NCBI RefSeq assembly: GCF_017945865.1
Contig: NZ_CP072829.1
Coordinates: 2,108,001-2,172,000 of the forward strand
DNA: 64,000 nucleotides
DNA from: Xiamenia xianingshaonis
Lineage (GTDB): Bacteria; Actinomycetota; Coriobacteriia; Coriobacteriales; Eggerthellaceae
Direction of reading: 5' to 3'
The notes under the pieces were generated by a model. That model was not told where the DNA came from. It searched no databases and worked only from the letters and a program-made list of their open reading frames with translations. The position numbers and the translations under genes are program-made. Positions 61,931 to 64,000 of this stretch are shown one piece after another. How positions within the stretch are numbered: position 1 is the first letter of the stretch; the number at the start of each line of letters is the position of its first letter.

Positions 61931-62135
61931 ACCGACCCTTTCGCTTGATCGCCCTGTTTCCGTCGTTGCAGCAGGCTGCCGCAGACGCGCCACCTTGTCG
62001 CGGCGGTCCTCAACGTGCAAGCCCATTTTACGGCGAGCCCGCAGGCGAACGAATGGCAAATCGCGGCAACGCATTCATTTCGCATCATCGAAGGGCGGCG
62101 GAAGCCGCGACCTGGCAAGCAGACCGTTACAAAAG

Positions 62136-62144
62136 TGGTAGAAT
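62136..62144 (+). promoter_or_regulatory. Extended -10 promoter of the small toxin-like gene
   Basis: TGGTAGAAT fits the TGnTATAAT extended -10 consensus; transcription would start near 62151, 55 bases before the ATG. Confidence 0.55.
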
Positions 62145-62205
62145 TCTTGACTCAGGTACCGGCCAGTCCGACGCGGGCGGCGCTTCCTATTGGAGGTGAG
62201 GCCTT

Positions 62206-62343
62206 ATGTCCATGCTTGACGACACGCTCTCCATCCTGGCGGCAACAGCCACCATAGCTACGTTCCTCTTAGAGGCGTGGCGAGCTTGGAAAGACCACCG
62301 AGCAGACAAAAAGCGAGCGGATGACCAGGGAAAAGAAGAATAA
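62206..62343 (+). CDS. Fst/Ldr-like small membrane peptide, probable type I toxin
   Basis: A 45-residue peptide: hydrophobic helix TLSILAATATIATFLLEAW (residues 7-25) followed by a strongly charged tail (RAWKDHRADKKRADDQGKEE). Size, the L-E-x turn and the charged tail match the Fst/Ldr family of type I toxins, which damage the membrane when over-produced. GGAGGTGAGG precedes the ATG. A strong hairpin and a convergent extended -10 promoter lie directly downstream, and the mRNA 5' end can pair with sequence beyond the hairpin. Toxin activity is inferred from architecture, not shown. Confidence 0.72.
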   Translation: MSMLDDTLSILAATATIATFLLEAWRAWKDHRADKKRADDQGKEE

Positions 62344-62345
62344 AT

Positions 62346-62376
62346 AGTGGGTGGCAGTTACGACCTGCCACCCACT
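62346..62376. terminator. Bidirectional hairpin of the toxin-antisense locus
   Basis: A perfect 12-bp stem AGTGGGTGGCAG/CTGCCACCCACT with a seven-base loop, three bases after the toxin stop. On the minus strand it is followed by ATTTATTCTTCTTTT, so it should end the antisense RNA efficiently; on the plus strand no U-tract follows. Confidence 0.85.
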
Positions 62377-62427
62377 CCGTAAACCTGCGCCGCCCGTGAA
62401 GCCTTAAGATAACGGGTTGAGCCGGTG
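62346..62427 (-). ncRNA. Predicted antisense RNA of the toxin locus
   Basis: TGCTATAAT (62433-62441) on the minus strand is a full extended -10 box. A transcript starting near 62427 would run about 80-95 bases to the U-rich end of the shared hairpin and reach the 3' end of the toxin gene. Its first 40 bases repeat, nearly exactly, sequence from the toxin mRNA leader (AGGcACCGGC and CGGGCGGCGC). This is the layout of par-type antitoxins. No RNA data are available. Confidence 0.55.
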
Positions 62428-62570
62428 CCTGGATTATAGCAGATCGTAAGGTTTTTCGCTACTCCTGTGCAGCGCTTCGCGAAGAGCCTGCGACGAGGCT
62501 GTGTTCCCTGCCCCGCCTTGCTGCCTTGCCGCTTTGCGTCGCCTGCTGCCGTTGCGCCAGGAACTCGGCG

Positions 62571-63176
62571 TCAGCTGCGCGTGAGGTAGCGGCGTTGGGC
62601 TGTTTGCTGGTTGGCGAGGATTATCACCAGCAGGGCCGCCACGATGAACAGGGCGAAGTAGATCTTGCCGGTCACGGTCGACAGGATTTCGCCGAATGCG
62701 CCCAGGTAGGGAATGGTGTAGGTCACCTGGCCGATGACGTCGGGGTACGGGACGGGCTCTTGGTCCTCCAGCTGATTGGCGTCGCCTTTCGTCACAAGGT
62801 AGCCTTCCACTACTTGGTTCGTAATTACTCGGTGGACGACGACGCTGTCGCCGCGATGGAATGCTGCCGCCTCGCCTTCGGGGATGTCGGCGGCGTCGAC
62901 GGGCTGCACCAGCACGAGCGAGCCGACCGGCATCGTCGGAGCCATGGACGCCGTCTGGATGGCGAACGTGTCCATGCCCAGCACGCGTGGGACCGCCGTC
63001 GGCACTAATACCACGATGGCCAGCAAAAGCATGGCGAAGCCGATCGCCCGCAGTGCTGCCGGCATCCAGCGCAAATACCCCTTGCCCTTGGGAAGGCCGC
63101 GCGTCCGGCCGCCCGCCGGCGCTGCTGCCTGCGTCCCGCCTGCTGCCACGCCCTCTGCCTCGCCCAGCTCGCTCAT
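62571..63176 (-). CDS. SipW-type (ER-like) signal peptidase I
   Basis: A 201-residue membrane protease. After a Pro/Gly/Ala-rich start and one membrane helix (~45-68) comes the nucleophile in QTASMAPTMPVGSLV, then GDSVVVHRVI, where His replaces the Lys of bacterial type I peptidases, as in SipW and eukaryotic signal peptidases. LVTKGDANQLEDQEPVP has the conserved Gly-Asp. A second helix lies near the end. SipW enzymes process TasA-like fibres or pilins encoded beside them. Its start lies two bases after the stop of the preceding MucBP gene, so translation is coupled and that protein is a likely client. Confidence 0.93.
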   Translation of the reverse strand: MSELGEAEGVAAGGTQAAAPAGGRTRGLPKGKGYLRWMPAALRAIGFAMLLLAIVVLVPTAVPRVLGMDTFAIQTASMAPTMPVGSLVLVQPVDAADIPEGEAAAFHRGDSVVVHRVITNQVVEGYLVTKGDANQLEDQEPVPYPDVIGQVTYTIPYLGAFGEILSTVTGKIYFALFIVAALLVIILANQQTAQRRYLTRS

Positions 63177-63177
63177 G

Positions 63178-64000
63178 CTACCGCGCCGTTCCAGATTCGT
63201 CCGTGCCGCTGCTCGCGTCGTACCTGCCGCCACGCCCGCTGCCTGCGTCGTCGTCAAGCTCCTCTTCCCGGTTCGGGCCTACCGGCACGGTCAGCACGTC
63301 GGCTGCCCGCGCGGCCCTGCGACGGCTCAGCGCGAAATAGATCACCCCGGCTGCCGCCAGCGCCAGCAGCGCCGCGATGAGGCCCATCCCCACCGGGCTC
63401 TGCGCTGCCCCGCCGACGCCTTGCGCGAACGGGACGGCGTCGTCTGCTATCTGATCCACGTCTTTCAGCTCTTCGGGCTGGCTGAGCGCGTTCTCGTTGT
63501 CCCCGATGACTTCCTCTTCGGGCGCGGCTGCCTCGTCGGCGGCTCCGCCAGCGGCCGCATCGCCCGCGCCGCCCGCTTCGCCCTCGGCGCCGGCAGCCCC
63601 GTCTGCGGCGGCGCCTTCAGCCTCTCCCGTCGCATCGCCCGACGGCACGTCTTGCACCGTCGTGTCGCCAGGCTCCACCATCCCCGGCTCGGGTATCTCC
63701 ACGCCGGAATCTGCCGTCGCGGCCGGGTTTTCGACCGGCGCGTATTCAAACGTCAACACGTTCTGCGACTCGTCTTCTACCAGGGTTTTTGCCAGGTTGT
63801 ACGCCTGGGGCTGGTAGCCGTCGAAGTACAGGCACGCCACGACCGCCTTGTCGCCGACGTTGCCGTAATACGTGCGCGGCTCGGACAAATCCTGACCGTT
63901 TTCATCAACAAAATGCACCGTGTACGCCACCAGCTGGCCGCGCATGCCGTACGCGACCACGTAGTCGCGGTCGCCCTCGACCGCAAACGACGGGCGCGTC
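63178..64000 (-). CDS. MucBP-like surface protein, N-terminal part outside window
   Basis: The last 274 codons of a surface protein; the frame is open to the window edge. A beta-rich MucBP-like repeat (VAYTVHFVDENGQDLSEPRT, then GNVGDKAVVACLYFDGYQP) is followed by an Ala/Gly/Glu/Asp-rich stalk (about 110 residues), a membrane helix (GMGLIAALLALAAAGVIYFAL) and a basic-to-acidic cytoplasmic tail. No LPxTG sorting motif is seen; the anchor is the helix itself. MucBP domains occur in mucin-binding adhesins and pilin-like proteins. It is coupled to the SipW peptidase gene. Confidence 0.82.
   Translation of the reverse strand, partial: TRPSFAVEGDRDYVVAYGMRGQLVAYTVHFVDENGQDLSEPRTYYGNVGDKAVVACLYFDGYQPQAYNLAKTLVEDESQNVLTFEYAPVENPAATADSGVEIPEPGMVEPGDTTVQDVPSGDATGEAEGAAADGAAGAEGEAGGAGDAAAGGAADEAAAPEEEVIGDNENALSQPEELKDVDQIADDAVPFAQGVGGAAQSPVGMGLIAALLALAAAGVIYFALSRRRAARAADVLTVPVGPNREEELDDDAGSGRGGRYDASSGTDESGTAR

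Overview
The window reads as chromosomal DNA of a high-GC, anaerobic, Gram-positive gut-type actinobacterium, most likely class Coriobacteriia, family Eggerthellaceae. The inference rests on a Tat-exported FAD reductase, hydrogenase maturation genes (hypA, hypB), menaquinone methylation, a methionine synthase split from its reactivation domain, rubredoxin, SipW-type signal peptidase and many solute transporters. No 16S gene or other decisive taxonomic marker is present. About 55 protein genes, one tRNA, one probable type I toxin/antisense RNA pair and four copies of a 255-bp inverted-repeat element are described.

Region 1-7.2 kb is a guanidino-compound locus, all on the minus strand: glycine-amidinotransferase-like enzyme, EamA transporter, an unknown 193-residue protein, a clear creatininase and a BCCT transporter that runs off the left edge. 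A divergent TetR regulator lies beside it. Together they suggest uptake of creatinine or creatine, interconversion of the two, and transfer of the amidino group, possibly to ornithine to feed arginine catabolism. 7.2-12 kb holds glutathione peroxidase, tRNA-Phe, a secreted cell-wall-repeat/CAP protein, an XRE regulator with a membrane partner, and an APC permease.

12.2-15.6 kb encodes a LytTR response regulator and a histidine kinase apparently split over two proteins (ATPase on one, phospho-acceptor histidine on the other). A 13-G tract lies directly after the likely -10 box. 15.6-25.3 kb has an esterase, two paralogous neurotransmitter:sodium symporter genes around yhbY, a cell-wall-repeat L,D-transpeptidase, an MFS carrier and rubredoxin. 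25.5-39.9 kb has a transglutaminase lipoprotein, metH, an ECF sigma/anti-sigma pair, menG/ubiE, a radical-SAM protein, an amidohydrolase, the separate MetH reactivation protein with metF, and a patatin.

40-46.7 kb looks like an envelope-stress cluster (Rho-N/SAP protein, VTT-family membrane protein, PRC-barrel protein, YtxH, PspA, TPM protein). 47-54.7 kb has a DHA2 transporter fused to CBS domains, the Tat flavoprotein behind a strong promoter and a perfect 24-bp stem, nadE, hypB and hypA (separated by a repeat element), and ddl. 54.8-59.7 kb is a chain of overlapping genes: serS, an anchored low-complexity protein, a stand-alone protein resembling the cyanophycin synthetase N-domain, and an aminotransferase. 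60-64 kb has a cell-wall-repeat NlpC/P60 hydrolase, a small Fst-like toxin with a convergent antisense RNA, and a SipW signal peptidase coupled to a MucBP-like surface protein that leaves the window.
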